Source of the DNA: Azohydromonas lata NBRC 102462
Lineage (GTDB): Bacteria > Pseudomonadota > Gammaproteobacteria > Burkholderiales > Burkholderiaceae_C
Direction: 5' to 3'
Length of the DNA stretch: 24,116 bases
NCBI GenBank assembly: GCA_945878385.1
Contig: CAMCTE010000011.1
Span: forward strand, 1-24,116
A program made the translations under genes and the position numbers. The notes beneath the pieces are model-generated. The model was given only the letters and a program-made list of their open reading frames with translations, had not been told where the DNA came from and did not search any database. Positions 9,497 to 16,664 of the stretch are shown piece by piece; within the stretch, counting starts at the first letter, position 1; every line of letters starts with the position of its first letter.

Positions 9497-10396
9497 ATGA
9501 CTGACTGGCTTCTGCCCACCGTCTTCGCCATCTTCATCTGGTGGTTCAGCACGGGAGTGGTCATCTTGCTGGACGGCCTGCCGCACCGCACCTTTCGCTG
9601 GAGCCTGGTGATCTCCAGCGCATTGGCGCTGGGCGCCCTGATGGGCTTGGCCCACACCGCATCGCAAACCACAGTCGCAGGCGCTTACTGCGCTTTCACC
9701 TGTGCACTACTGCTTTGGGGTTGGCATGAACTGACCTTTCTGACCGGTTGGATCACCGGGCCACGAAAGACGGGGCACACCCCCGGATGCTCGCGTTGGC
9801 GCCACGCCCTGCAGGCCGTCCAGGTGATCCTGTGGCACGAACTGTGGCTGCTGCTCTCCTTGAGCCTGCTGGCCGCCCTCACCTGGAACCAACCCAATCA
9901 GGTTGGACTGTGGACCTTTGCCGTGCTGTGGTGCATGCGCGCCAGCGCCAAGCTCAACCTGTTTCTGGGCGTGCGCAACTTGGGTCTTGAATTTCTTCCT
10001 CGCCACCTGTCCTACTTGCAGCATTACTTCCGCAAGGCATCGATGAATTTGCTGATGCCCATCTCGGTCACCCTCTCCACTGTCGTGGTTGTTTGGCTGG
10101 TTCGTGAGGCGATGACCGCTGAGCCCAGCAGTGCCACGGCCATAGGCAGGCTGCTGGTGGCCACCATGCTCGCGATGGGCGTACTGGAGCACTGGATGCT
10201 GGTGCTGCCCATGAATCCCAGCACCTTGTGGCGATGGGCGTTGCGCAATGACAAAGGACGCAGCGATCCACCAGACCACAACCCCGTGGGTGGTGTCCGC
10301 ACTGCTGCAGCACAGTCCTCCGGTCAATCAGGATCCGGCGCTTCCAAATTGAGGATCCCAAACGATGACAAGTTACTTCACGCCCGTTCGGCCTGA
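9497..10396 (+). CDS. puhE: PuhE, integral membrane protein of the puh region (DUF3623 type)
   Basis: The 299-residue product is a multi-pass membrane protein with about six to seven hydrophobic segments, beginning WLLPTVFAIFIWWFSTG. WGWHELTFLTGWITGPRK and the HELWLLL and FLGVRNLG segments match what I know of PuhE (DUF3623), a puh-linked protein that modulates bacteriochlorophyll production in Rhodobacter. It lies 35 nt after acsF. A GGGACGG stretch upstream of the ATG is a modest Shine-Dalgarno. The ATG at 9481 is not in frame and leads to a stop after seven codons. The 3' end overlaps crtI by 32 nt, in a hydrophilic tail that is probably not constrained. Confidence 0.9.
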   Translation: MTDWLLPTVFAIFIWWFSTGVVILLDGLPHRTFRWSLVISSALALGALMGLAHTASQTTVAGAYCAFTCALLLWGWHELTFLTGWITGPRKTGHTPGCSRWRHALQAVQVILWHELWLLLSLSLLAALTWNQPNQVGLWTFAVLWCMRASAKLNLFLGVRNLGLEFLPRHLSYLQHYFRKASMNLLMPISVTLSTVVVVWLVREAMTAEPSSATAIGRLLVATMLAMGVLEHWMLVLPMNPSTLWRWALRNDKGRSDPPDHNPVGGVRTAAAQSSGQSGSGASKLRIPNDDKLLHARSA

Positions 10397-11957
10397 CCTG
10401 GGCCTTGAACGGCCGCTTGCGCCAGGCGGCTCGCTTGGCCCCGAAGGAGATTCGCGACCGCACGCCGTCGTCATCGGCAGCGGCTTTGGGGGCTTAGCCT
10501 CTGCCGTGCGCCTGGGCGCCAAGGGTTACAGAGTCACGGTACTTGAGAAGCTCGATGCGGTTGGCGGCCGCGCCTATGTGTGGCGTCAGGATGGCTTCAC
10601 TTTCGATGCGGGGCCCACCATCATCACCGCCCCCCACCTGTTGGAGGAATTGTGGGCACTGTGTGGCCAGCGCATGAGCGACCATGTACCGCTCAAGGCC
10701 ATGGATCCGTTTTATCGCATCCGATTTGATGACGGCTCCCACTTCGACTACTGCGGCGATGCCAAGCGCATGCGCGAGGAAGTGGCGCGATTTGCACCAG
10801 ATGATGTGGACGGCTACGACCGCTTCATGGTGTATGCAGAAAAGTGTCGCCAATTGGGGTTTGAGGGTCTGGGCACAGTACCTTTCGACAGTATCAGCGA
10901 CCTGATGGCAGCCGTGCCGTCGATGGTGCGCATGCGCGCCTGGACCAGCATCTACGACCGCGTCGCCTCCTTCCTGCGCAATCCGAAATTGCGCATCGTC
11001 TTCAGCTTTCATCCCCTGCTTATTGGCGGCAATCCCTTTTCGGTGACATCTGCCTATGCGCTGATCAACGCATTGGAGAAGCGCTGGGGCGTTCACTGGG
11101 CCATGGGGGGAACCGGCGCACTGGCGCAAGGCCTGGCTAAATTGATCGCGGGACAGGGCAATCAAATCAGCCTGAACAGCGAGGTGCGTCAGATCCTGGT
11201 CACCCAAGGTCGGGCGCACGGTGTGGAATTGGCCGATGGTCAAAGTATCAGCGCCGATCTGGTGGTGTGCAACGCTGATGTCGCATGGACCTACAAGCAC
11301 TTGGTGGCGCCGGAACACCGACGCCATTGGACGGAACGGCGCATCCAAAAAGGTCGCTATTCCATGAGCTTGTTCGTCTGGTACTTCGGCACCAACCGGC
11401 GATACGAAGAGGTTCCTCACCACATGCTGGTGTTGGGCCCTAGGTACCGGGAGCTGCTTCAGGATATCTTCAAGCGCCATCGCCTGGCGCCCGACTTCAG
11501 CCTCTACCTCCACCGGCCCACCGCGAGCGACCCCTCGATGGCGCCGGATGGATGCGATGCGTTCTATGCCTTGTCTCCCGTGCCTCATCTGGACAGCGGC
11601 ACAGATTGGCCCGCCACCGCTGAACGCTATCGACAGTCGGTTCAAGAGGCGCTGGAGCGCACCGTCCTACCGGGGCTCGGCTCCCATATCGTCACCTCTC
11701 GCGTCACCACACCGCTGGATTTTCAGAATCGCTTGTTGTCGTTCAAGGGCGCTGCCTTCGGCCTCGAACCACTGCTGCTGCAAAGCGCTTGGTTTCGACC
11801 CCACAACCGCAGCGAAGACATCGAACAGCTTTACATGGTGGGCGCCAGCACCCACCCGGGCGCCGGTGTGCCCGGCGTGCTGATGTCGGCGATGGCTCTG
11901 GACAAGGTCATCCCCGTGGCGGCTGACTTCCCGCGCCGAAGGGCTGCCGCGCGATGA
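10365..11957 (+). CDS. crtI: Phytoene desaturase CrtI
   Basis: CrtI is an FAD-dependent desaturase introducing three or four double bases of unsaturation into phytoene, giving neurosporene or lycopene. The 530-residue product has the dinucleotide-binding motif GSGFGG at residues 38-43, then VTVLEKLDAVGGRAYV, and the C-terminal CrtI signature with VGASTHPGAGVPGVLMSA. The roughly 30-residue N-terminal lead is longer than in many CrtI proteins. GAGG at 10351-10354 precedes the ATG. The 5' end overlaps puhE by 32 nt in another frame, and the stop overlaps the ATG of a 23-codon mini-ORF. CrtI is preferred over CrtD because of its pairing with crtB and the presence of a separate crtD on the other strand. 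Confidence 0.94.
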   Translation: MTSYFTPVRPDLGLERPLAPGGSLGPEGDSRPHAVVIGSGFGGLASAVRLGAKGYRVTVLEKLDAVGGRAYVWRQDGFTFDAGPTIITAPHLLEELWALCGQRMSDHVPLKAMDPFYRIRFDDGSHFDYCGDAKRMREEVARFAPDDVDGYDRFMVYAEKCRQLGFEGLGTVPFDSISDLMAAVPSMVRMRAWTSIYDRVASFLRNPKLRIVFSFHPLLIGGNPFSVTSAYALINALEKRWGVHWAMGGTGALAQGLAKLIAGQGNQISLNSEVRQILVTQGRAHGVELADGQSISADLVVCNADVAWTYKHLVAPEHRRHWTERRIQKGRYSMSLFVWYFGTNRRYEEVPHHMLVLGPRYRELLQDIFKRHRLAPDFSLYLHRPTASDPSMAPDGCDAFYALSPVPHLDSGTDWPATAERYRQSVQEALERTVLPGLGSHIVTSRVTTPLDFQNRLLSFKGAAFGLEPLLLQSAWFRPHNRSEDIEQLYMVGASTHPGAGVPGVLMSAMALDKVIPVAADFPRRRAAAR

Positions 11958-12025
11958 ATGCCATCCGTTGGATTTTCGCCTCCACCTGCAGCGCTTCGAC
12001 CATCAACAGATTGCCCAATCCATGA
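11954..12025 (+). CDS. 23-codon coupling mini-ORF between crtI and crtB (tentative)
   Basis: An open frame runs from the ATG at 11954 to the TGA at 12023-12025. Its ATG overlaps the crtI stop as ATGA, and its own TGA overlaps the ATG at 12022, the likely crtB start, again as ATGA. The predicted peptide starts MNAIRWIFASTCSAS and matches nothing I recognise. The double overlap suggests a ribosome termination-reinitiation bridge rather than a functional protein, although chance is possible. No Shine-Dalgarno is seen for it beyond coupling to crtI. Confidence 0.35.
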   Translation: MNAIRWIFASTCSASTINRLPNP

Positions 12026-13185
12026 CCGCTACGCTGCTGACCCTTCCTGAAGCGAACCGGGCCCCAGTCCCGGAGTCCTTCGACCTCAAGGCTTGCAGAG
12101 CATTGATGCGAGGCGGATCCAAGACCTTCTTTGCCGCCTCACTCCTTTTGCCCCCTCGCATTCGGATGGCTGCCACGGCGCTGTATGCCTTTTGCCGTGT
12201 GGCCGACGACCTGATCGATGACGGTCAGGACAAGCCCGCCGCGATCCGTGAACTCGAACAGCGGCTGGATGCGGTGTACCAGGCACGGCCCCATCAAGTG
12301 GAGTCGGACCTGGCACTGGCCTTGGTGGTGCACCAGCATCAGATTCCACGTGTGTTGCTGGACGCGTTGCTGCAGGGCTTCGCTTGGGATGCACAACAGC
12401 GCCGATACGAAACCATCGAAGACTTGCATGGCTATGCCGCTCGGGTGGCTTCCACTGTAGGGGCGATGATGACGCTGATCATGGGTATTCGAAGCGCCGA
12501 GGCACTGGCGCGGGCCTGCGATCTCGGCGTGGCCATGCAGTTGACCAATATTGCGCGGGATGTGGGCGAAGATGCACGCGCCGGGCGCCTGTACCTGCCA
12601 AGAGATTGGATGCGCGAGGAAGGTCTGAACCCCGAGGGGTGGCTGCGCAATCCCAAGCACAGTACCGGATTGGCGCGCGTGGTGGAACGACTGTTGATCG
12701 AAGCTGACCGCTTGTACAAGCGAGCCGAATCCGGCATTGCCCTGTTGCCCCGTGATTGCCAAGCGGCCATCCGCGCGGCAGGGTTCGTCTACTCGGAGAT
12801 CGGGCGCGAGGTGGAGCGAAAAGAACTGAATTCGGTCGATACGCGTGCCGTGGTGTCCAGTCGACGCAAGTTGCTGCTGCTGGGCAAGGCGCTGACCTGG
12901 CCCACCCGCATGCGCAGGCCTGGCGATTCGGACTCCCATTGGGAGCCCGCCTTGCATGCTACGCAGTTTCTCGTCGAAGCCTCCGCCGGCACCTACGACG
13001 CCGCGCTGCACGAGGGCCCGCATGTGGCGGCAGACGACGGCCGGGTAGTTTGGTTGATCGATTTGTTTGAACGGCGGGAGGTCGAACGCCTGCGTCGCCA
13101 TGATGAGTTGTTCAAGAACCGTGGAGCAGCTGATCTCCAGCGCAGCCACGGTGAATCCCCGGCCCCGGTTCCTTCCGCCGGCTGA
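12022..13185 (+). CDS. crtB: Phytoene synthase CrtB
   Basis: CrtB condenses two geranylgeranyl diphosphates to phytoene, supplying CrtI. Started at the ATG at 12022 the product has 387 residues. It contains both Mg2+-diphosphate binding motifs: DDLID at residues 62-66 (within YAFCRVADDLIDD) and D180-x-x-x-D184 within NIARDVGEDARAGRLYLP. An in-frame TTG at 11968 would add 18 residues, but it lacks a Shine-Dalgarno, and the ATG is coupled to the mini-ORF stop. The C-terminal 75 residues or so after the synthase fold are longer than in compact CrtB proteins and charged (FERREVERLRRHDELFKNRG). The GGPP synthase crtE is not in the window. Confidence 0.94.
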   Translation: MTATLLTLPEANRAPVPESFDLKACRALMRGGSKTFFAASLLLPPRIRMAATALYAFCRVADDLIDDGQDKPAAIRELEQRLDAVYQARPHQVESDLALALVVHQHQIPRVLLDALLQGFAWDAQQRRYETIEDLHGYAARVASTVGAMMTLIMGIRSAEALARACDLGVAMQLTNIARDVGEDARAGRLYLPRDWMREEGLNPEGWLRNPKHSTGLARVVERLLIEADRLYKRAESGIALLPRDCQAAIRAAGFVYSEIGREVERKELNSVDTRAVVSSRRKLLLLGKALTWPTRMRRPGDSDSHWEPALHATQFLVEASAGTYDAALHEGPHVAADDGRVVWLIDLFERREVERLRRHDELFKNRGAADLQRSHGESPAPVPSAG

Positions 13186-13190
13186 TCCCC

Positions 13191-13370
13191 GTGGAGAGTT
13201 CTCATTGGCCGCTGATCCTGATCGAAGGCGTCCTGGTCTTCGGGGGTGCTTTGGTCTTCGGTTGGTGGCAACTGCGCTCCGTCAAGCGCGACCGCGAGAA
13301 GGCGCGAGTCCAGCGTGAACGCGAGCAGGCCGGCAGCGCTGAGGAACAGGCCCGCTCCGAGACTTCCTGA
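13191..13370 (+). CDS. Small single-pass membrane protein after crtB (unknown)
   Basis: A 59-codon frame starts with GTG at 13191, 5 nt after the crtB stop, and ends at the TGA at 13368-13370, 8 nt before the crtC stop on the other strand. I do not recognise it. The peptide has an N-terminal hydrophobic helix (about residues 7-27, including GVLVFGGALVFGWWQL) followed by a strongly charged Arg/Glu-rich segment (RSVKRDREKARVQRERE) that could form a cytoplasmic helix. Positive-inside topology would put the N-terminus in the periplasm. No good Shine-Dalgarno is present, so coupling to crtB is assumed. The clear TM-plus-charged-tail architecture and the exact fit between two genes favour a real gene. 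Confidence 0.6.
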   Translation: MESSHWPLILIEGVLVFGGALVFGWWQLRSVKRDREKARVQREREQAGSAEEQARSETS

Positions 13371-13378
13371 CCGCAGCC

Positions 13379-14599
13379 TCAGGCTCGCCTGGGCATCCGA
13401 AACGGCAGCATGAACCGCATGGGCCACGAGGCCAGCCGAAGCGCATCGAGCGATTCGTGAACCGCCAATCCGGCGCGCCCATCGATGGATGCGGCCACCA
13501 GGTCGCGGACATAGAACGGCGCGTTCTCAAAAACCTGAACCACCCGCGCAGGGACGCCGGCATCACTGCGGGTCGTCCTTTCAATTCCCCAGGCCGTGCG
13601 TGGCAGCGGCTGCCTGACTGGCGCCTCGAATGACTCGTGGCTGCCATCAGGCTTGAATCGCTGTGCCAACAGCCGATTCATTCCCGACTTGCATTGAACG
13701 TCATAGATCACGGAGGTGGCTGCAGACTCGTCGGTGGATCGAGACCAATCCCAGCGGGTAAACGGGATGTGGATGGGTTCATCGCCCTCATTAGTGTCGA
13801 GATAGCCATGACCCTTCCACTTCGGCCCTCCGTCTGCCATTTCCACCTCCACACGGGAACACGGCGCCAGAGGGCCCCATCGGTGGAGTCCGCGCTCGTC
13901 CAAACTGGCACGGTAGCCCGTAAAGGCACTGGGATGGATGCGCACCCGCCCCCTCACTCTCGAGGGCCATGGGCATCCGCGCTCATCGAATGTCAGTTCG
14001 AACCAACGGCCATTCCACACCAAGGAACTGGGCCCGACCACAAAACGGGTCGCATCGCGAGTCAGCGAACGCCGGCCCCGCTCCGTCATGGCCCATCGGT
14101 GTCCGGACTGCCCGTAGAGGGCCACATTGATGCAGACATGATCCTCGGGATCCACCGATTTGCCAAGGCGCTCGTGGGCGCGGGCGTAATAAGGTGAAAA
14201 GACGCTACCGACGAACGCGATGATGGTCAGGGCATGCCGGCCGTCATCGCTGACTGCATCGAGATACCACCAGAGATAACCACCCGGCTCGACCGGCTGG
14301 TCGAATCGAGGTGAGCCATCACGGTTGCGGCTGCGAGCCGCCCAGACATCGTGGCCATCGGCACCCCAGGCCCCGGGTGCACGCTCCCCCCCGCGAGATA
14401 CAACCCCGGGATGGTTGTTCTCGACGAGCCCCGTCGGAATGAGGACATCCAGCCGTGCGTGGCCGGGCCGTACAGACTCCCCGCTGTGGCCGGATACCGG
14501 CGCTGAAAATCCCAGGGAGTCGTCAGCTGCTCGTGCCCCAGTTCCCGATGAACCTGCAATCCGCAGGTCCTCAGCAGTTCGAATGTTCGCTCCTGACAT
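13379..14599 (-). CDS. crtC: Acyclic carotenoid 1,2-hydratase (hydroxyneurosporene synthase) CrtC
   Basis: CrtC adds water across the terminal double bond of neurosporene or lycopene, beginning the spheroidene/spirilloxanthin branch. The conserved core starts at about residue 95 (GSPRFDQPVEPGGYLWWYLD) and includes FVGSVFSPYYARA, VCINVALYGQSGHRWAMTERG and the C-terminal AAWGIERTT-like region (RTAWGIERTTRSDAG). The only ATG, GTG or TTG upstream of the core in this frame is the ATG at 14599, giving 406 residues, and AGGAG at 14608-14612 lies 8 nt before it. This places the first 124 codons inside the 3' end of crtD. Alphaproteobacterial CrtC is nearer 280 residues; I recall the Rubrivivax enzyme being about 400, which would fit. 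The core assignment is secure, the N-terminus less so. Confidence 0.88.
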   Translation of the reverse strand: MSGANIRTAEDLRIAGSSGTGARAADDSLGFSAPVSGHSGESVRPGHARLDVLIPTGLVENNHPGVVSRGGERAPGAWGADGHDVWAARSRNRDGSPRFDQPVEPGGYLWWYLDAVSDDGRHALTIIAFVGSVFSPYYARAHERLGKSVDPEDHVCINVALYGQSGHRWAMTERGRRSLTRDATRFVVGPSSLVWNGRWFELTFDERGCPWPSRVRGRVRIHPSAFTGYRASLDERGLHRWGPLAPCSRVEVEMADGGPKWKGHGYLDTNEGDEPIHIPFTRWDWSRSTDESAATSVIYDVQCKSGMNRLLAQRFKPDGSHESFEAPVRQPLPRTAWGIERTTRSDAGVPARVVQVFENAPFYVRDLVAASIDGRAGLAVHESLDALRLASWPMRFMLPFRMPRRA

Positions 14600-15858
14600 G
14601 CCTGCATCTCCTGCTGTCTTGTGTTGGCGGGTGCGTGCCCCTCATCTGCGCACGCCGGAGCGTTGACCAGTACGAGCATGCGCTCGGCTTGGCCCGCCGC
14701 TTCAGACGGGAGCCCGAGGTCATGGCGATCCTGTGCACAGATATAAACAGTTGGCCGCCTTGGAAAGCGGCCGTGGCCGAAGATGTCATCGAACTCACTG
14801 CGGTAGTCAGAGTCGAAGAAGACATTGTGACGAGTCAAGGGGAAACCATCGGTTGGCGCATGCATGCTCCATGTCATGGCCGAAAGCGACCGGTCTTGAA
14901 TCCGACGGGCCGGCGCGATGGTGCGCACTGCCGCGCCCATGCTGCCCAGTGCCAGGGCGTTCACATCGCCGTTGAAAACCACCGTGTCAGCGCGCAACGC
15001 CTCACCGGTGTCCAGCCGAACCCCGCGCGCGCGCCCACCCTCCACCTGAATGTCGGCAACACGAACGCCGTATCGCTGAACCACACCCCGCTCGCCTGCA
15101 AGGTCGGCCAGTGATGAGGCCAACTGCTTCATGCCCCCCCGCACCGCCCATACTCCGTCCATCTCGACCTGGGCAATCAGCATCAGCGTGGCCGGCGCTT
15201 GCCACGGAGATGCGCCGCAGTAGGTGGCATATCGGCCAAACAACTGCTGCAAGCGCGCATCGCTGAACCGGCGCGAGAGGGTTTGCCACAGGGAGCGGAA
15301 TGGCCCCAGACCCGTCAAAGCCAAGAGACCACCCGGGCCAAGATCCTTCATCATGCTGATCATCGAGGGCCGCTCCGAGCGAATGTAGGGCCCTTCCAGA
15401 TGCCGATAGAGACGGCGGGCCTCTGCGCAGAAGGCGTCAAAGCGCCGCCCCTCCTGAGGTGAACTGAAGGCGTCAATTGCAGCCCGAGACTGCGAAGGAT
15501 TCGCATGCAGGTCCAGGCGGCGGTCGTGGCCTCGCCAAGCATGCCGCGCCAGGATGCCCAGGGACTCGCAAGGCACGCGTGCAGCAAATGATGCGCCGGC
15601 CTCTTCAAACAACTGCTCGAACACCCAGCGCATGGTGAATACGGTCGGGCCGGAATCGATGGCCACCCCGCCCACCTGCAGGGGCCAGATCTTGCCGCCG
15701 GGGCCCGGTCCTGCTTCCACCACGGTCACGCTCAAGCCGCGCCTGGCCAAACTCAAGGCACAGGCAAGACCACCCATACCGGCGCCGATCACAACTGCAT
15801 GGTCGCGTGCTGAGCGCGGTTCGCGTCCGTTCGGGACGGGCGGGCTGACCTCAGTCAT
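14227..15858 (-). CDS. crtD: Methoxyneurosporene (1-hydroxycarotenoid 3,4-) dehydrogenase CrtD
   Basis: CrtD is a CrtI-like FAD enzyme that adds the 3,4 double bond to hydroxylated or methoxylated acyclic carotenoids. From the ATG at 15858 it encodes 543 residues. The FAD-binding motif GAGMGG is at about residues 25-30, followed by VTVVEAGPGPGGKIWPL, and the C-terminal signature GLYLAGGSVHPGPGVPMATM. The CrtD character shows in SGPTVFTMRWVFEQLFEEAG and FGRYATYCGASPW. The frame extends upstream to 15975, but that stretch is inside crtA; the ATG at 15858 has a GGAGAG about 9 nt upstream and overlaps the crtA stop by 8 nt. The last 30 residues or so follow the conserved signature and share DNA with crtC. 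Confidence 0.93.
   Translation of the reverse strand: MTEVSPPVPNGREPRSARDHAVVIGAGMGGLACALSLARRGLSVTVVEAGPGPGGKIWPLQVGGVAIDSGPTVFTMRWVFEQLFEEAGASFAARVPCESLGILARHAWRGHDRRLDLHANPSQSRAAIDAFSSPQEGRRFDAFCAEARRLYRHLEGPYIRSERPSMISMMKDLGPGGLLALTGLGPFRSLWQTLSRRFSDARLQQLFGRYATYCGASPWQAPATLMLIAQVEMDGVWAVRGGMKQLASSLADLAGERGVVQRYGVRVADIQVEGGRARGVRLDTGEALRADTVVFNGDVNALALGSMGAAVRTIAPARRIQDRSLSAMTWSMHAPTDGFPLTRHNVFFDSDYRSEFDDIFGHGRFPRRPTVYICAQDRHDLGLPSEAAGQAERMLVLVNAPACADEGHAPANTRQQEMQACQERTFELLRTCGLQVHRELGHEQLTTPWDFQRRYPATAGSLYGPATHGWMSSFRRGSSRTTIPGLYLAGGSVHPGPGVPMATMSGRLAAATVMAHLDSTSRSSRVVISGGISMQSAMTAGMP
14608..14612 (-). promoter_or_regulatory. Shine-Dalgarno inside crtD for crtC
   Basis: On the minus strand AGGAG precedes the crtC ATG (14599) by 8 nt. 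It lies within crtD codons for the QQEMQ segment and supports the long, overlapping crtC start. Confidence 0.55.
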
Positions 15859-16537
15859 CAGGCCACTCTCCAGTGGCAAGCAATCTCCAACGAACGAACA
15901 TCGACTCGCTGAAGTGGCGGCCATCGTAGGCAGCGCGGATAGCCACTTCATGGGCTCCGCTGCGTGCGTAGGCATTCATCGCCGCAATGGAATCCCAAAC
16001 GGTCAATGTGGCCTGCCTGAAAAACGGCGCCTCGCCCAGACCAACCGACAAGATACAGCCTCCCGCATTCGCGAGTGAGGCCTCGGCCGGAGGAGCCAAC
16101 TTCCAGAACCGAAGTGCCTGCGACCAACGAATGGACGCACGCGTAAGTGACACCACCGGCTCATCGACTGGTGGCGCCGCACTGGCCTTGATCTCATGCC
16201 CGGACCACCGGCCGCGGCTGGAGAAAGCCTCCATCGTGAGCCATCGGCCCGCCTTCAAATGAGGACCTATTCGCCTCAACCAGTCTGACTGCAAAAAGGC
16301 CTCGGCAGTCTCTTGTCCTGAAAACACGCAGAACAGGCCATGTCGATCGAAGCTGGGGCGCAAGCCGAAACCACCTTGGTGACCGCTTCCCATGACCTTC
16401 GCGAACCGAAGACCGGGCATGCGCTGCAAGGTAAACCGACCAAAGAGAAACCGCCACCAGCCCCAGAGCAGGTGAGTCCCGCCACGGTATTCCATGAGCA
16501 CCACCACCGCAATATCGGGCGCTGGTGTACTGCTCAT
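15851..16537 (-). CDS. crtA: Spheroidene monooxygenase CrtA
   Basis: CrtA is a heme-dependent oxygenase putting the 2-keto group on spheroidene (or spirilloxanthin-type carotenoids), giving pink/red spheroidenone under oxygen. The 228-residue product has the family features MPGLRFAKVMGSGHQGGFGL, the central SLTRASIRW segment, and the C-terminal DSIAAMNAYARSGAH and HFSESMFVRWR blocks. The length is close to other CrtA proteins. It is the first carotenoid gene after pufC, with a 127-nt spacer, and its stop overlaps the crtD start. Together with AcsF it suggests pigment synthesis in oxic conditions. Confidence 0.93.
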   Translation of the reverse strand: MSSTPAPDIAVVVLMEYRGGTHLLWGWWRFLFGRFTLQRMPGLRFAKVMGSGHQGGFGLRPSFDRHGLFCVFSGQETAEAFLQSDWLRRIGPHLKAGRWLTMEAFSSRGRWSGHEIKASAAPPVDEPVVSLTRASIRWSQALRFWKLAPPAEASLANAGGCILSVGLGEAPFFRQATLTVWDSIAAMNAYARSGAHEVAIRAAYDGRHFSESMFVRWRLLATGEWPDD

Positions 16538-16558
16538 GGGATACGACTCACGCGGGGT

Positions 16559-16594
16559 ACTGCAGGATGAAGAGAGTCACAAGGTCACTGCAGG
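16559..16594. repeat. Short direct repeat in the pufC-crtA spacer
   Basis: The 8-mer ACTGCAGG (plus strand) occurs at 16559-16566 and 16587-16594, 28 nt start to start, in the 127-nt gap upstream of crtA. A weak stem (GGCGG at 16594-16598 with CCGCC at 16612-16616) follows, without a U-run. It could be a promoter-proximal control region for crtADC or mean nothing; I see no convincing -35/-10 pair. Confidence 0.3.
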
Positions 16595-16664
16595 GCGGCT
16601 TGTGTGTGGGCCCGCCGCAAATTGGTGACCGAGCAAACTCTACAAATAAGGACTCGAGCGGTAT

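Noticed and set aside
10494..11645. 383-codon minus-strand frame
   Set aside because: Antisense shadow of crtI; low-complexity His/Gln-rich translation with no family features.
11968..12021. TTG start adding 18 residues to crtB
   Set aside because: There is no Shine-Dalgarno, and the added residues are not typical of CrtB; the ATG at 12022 overlaps a stop codon. Not fully excluded.
12139..13149. 336-codon minus-strand frame
   Set aside because: Antisense shadow of crtB with no recognisable domain.
15859..15975. N-terminal extension of crtD by 39 codons
   Set aside because: The extension is the crtA 3' end in another frame. The ATG at 15858 has a Shine-Dalgarno and sits at the normal distance before the FAD motif.
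16594..16616. Possible terminator after pufC
   Set aside because: The stem is only 5 bp with a 13-nt loop and no U-run on the minus strand, so it is not a credible intrinsic terminator.
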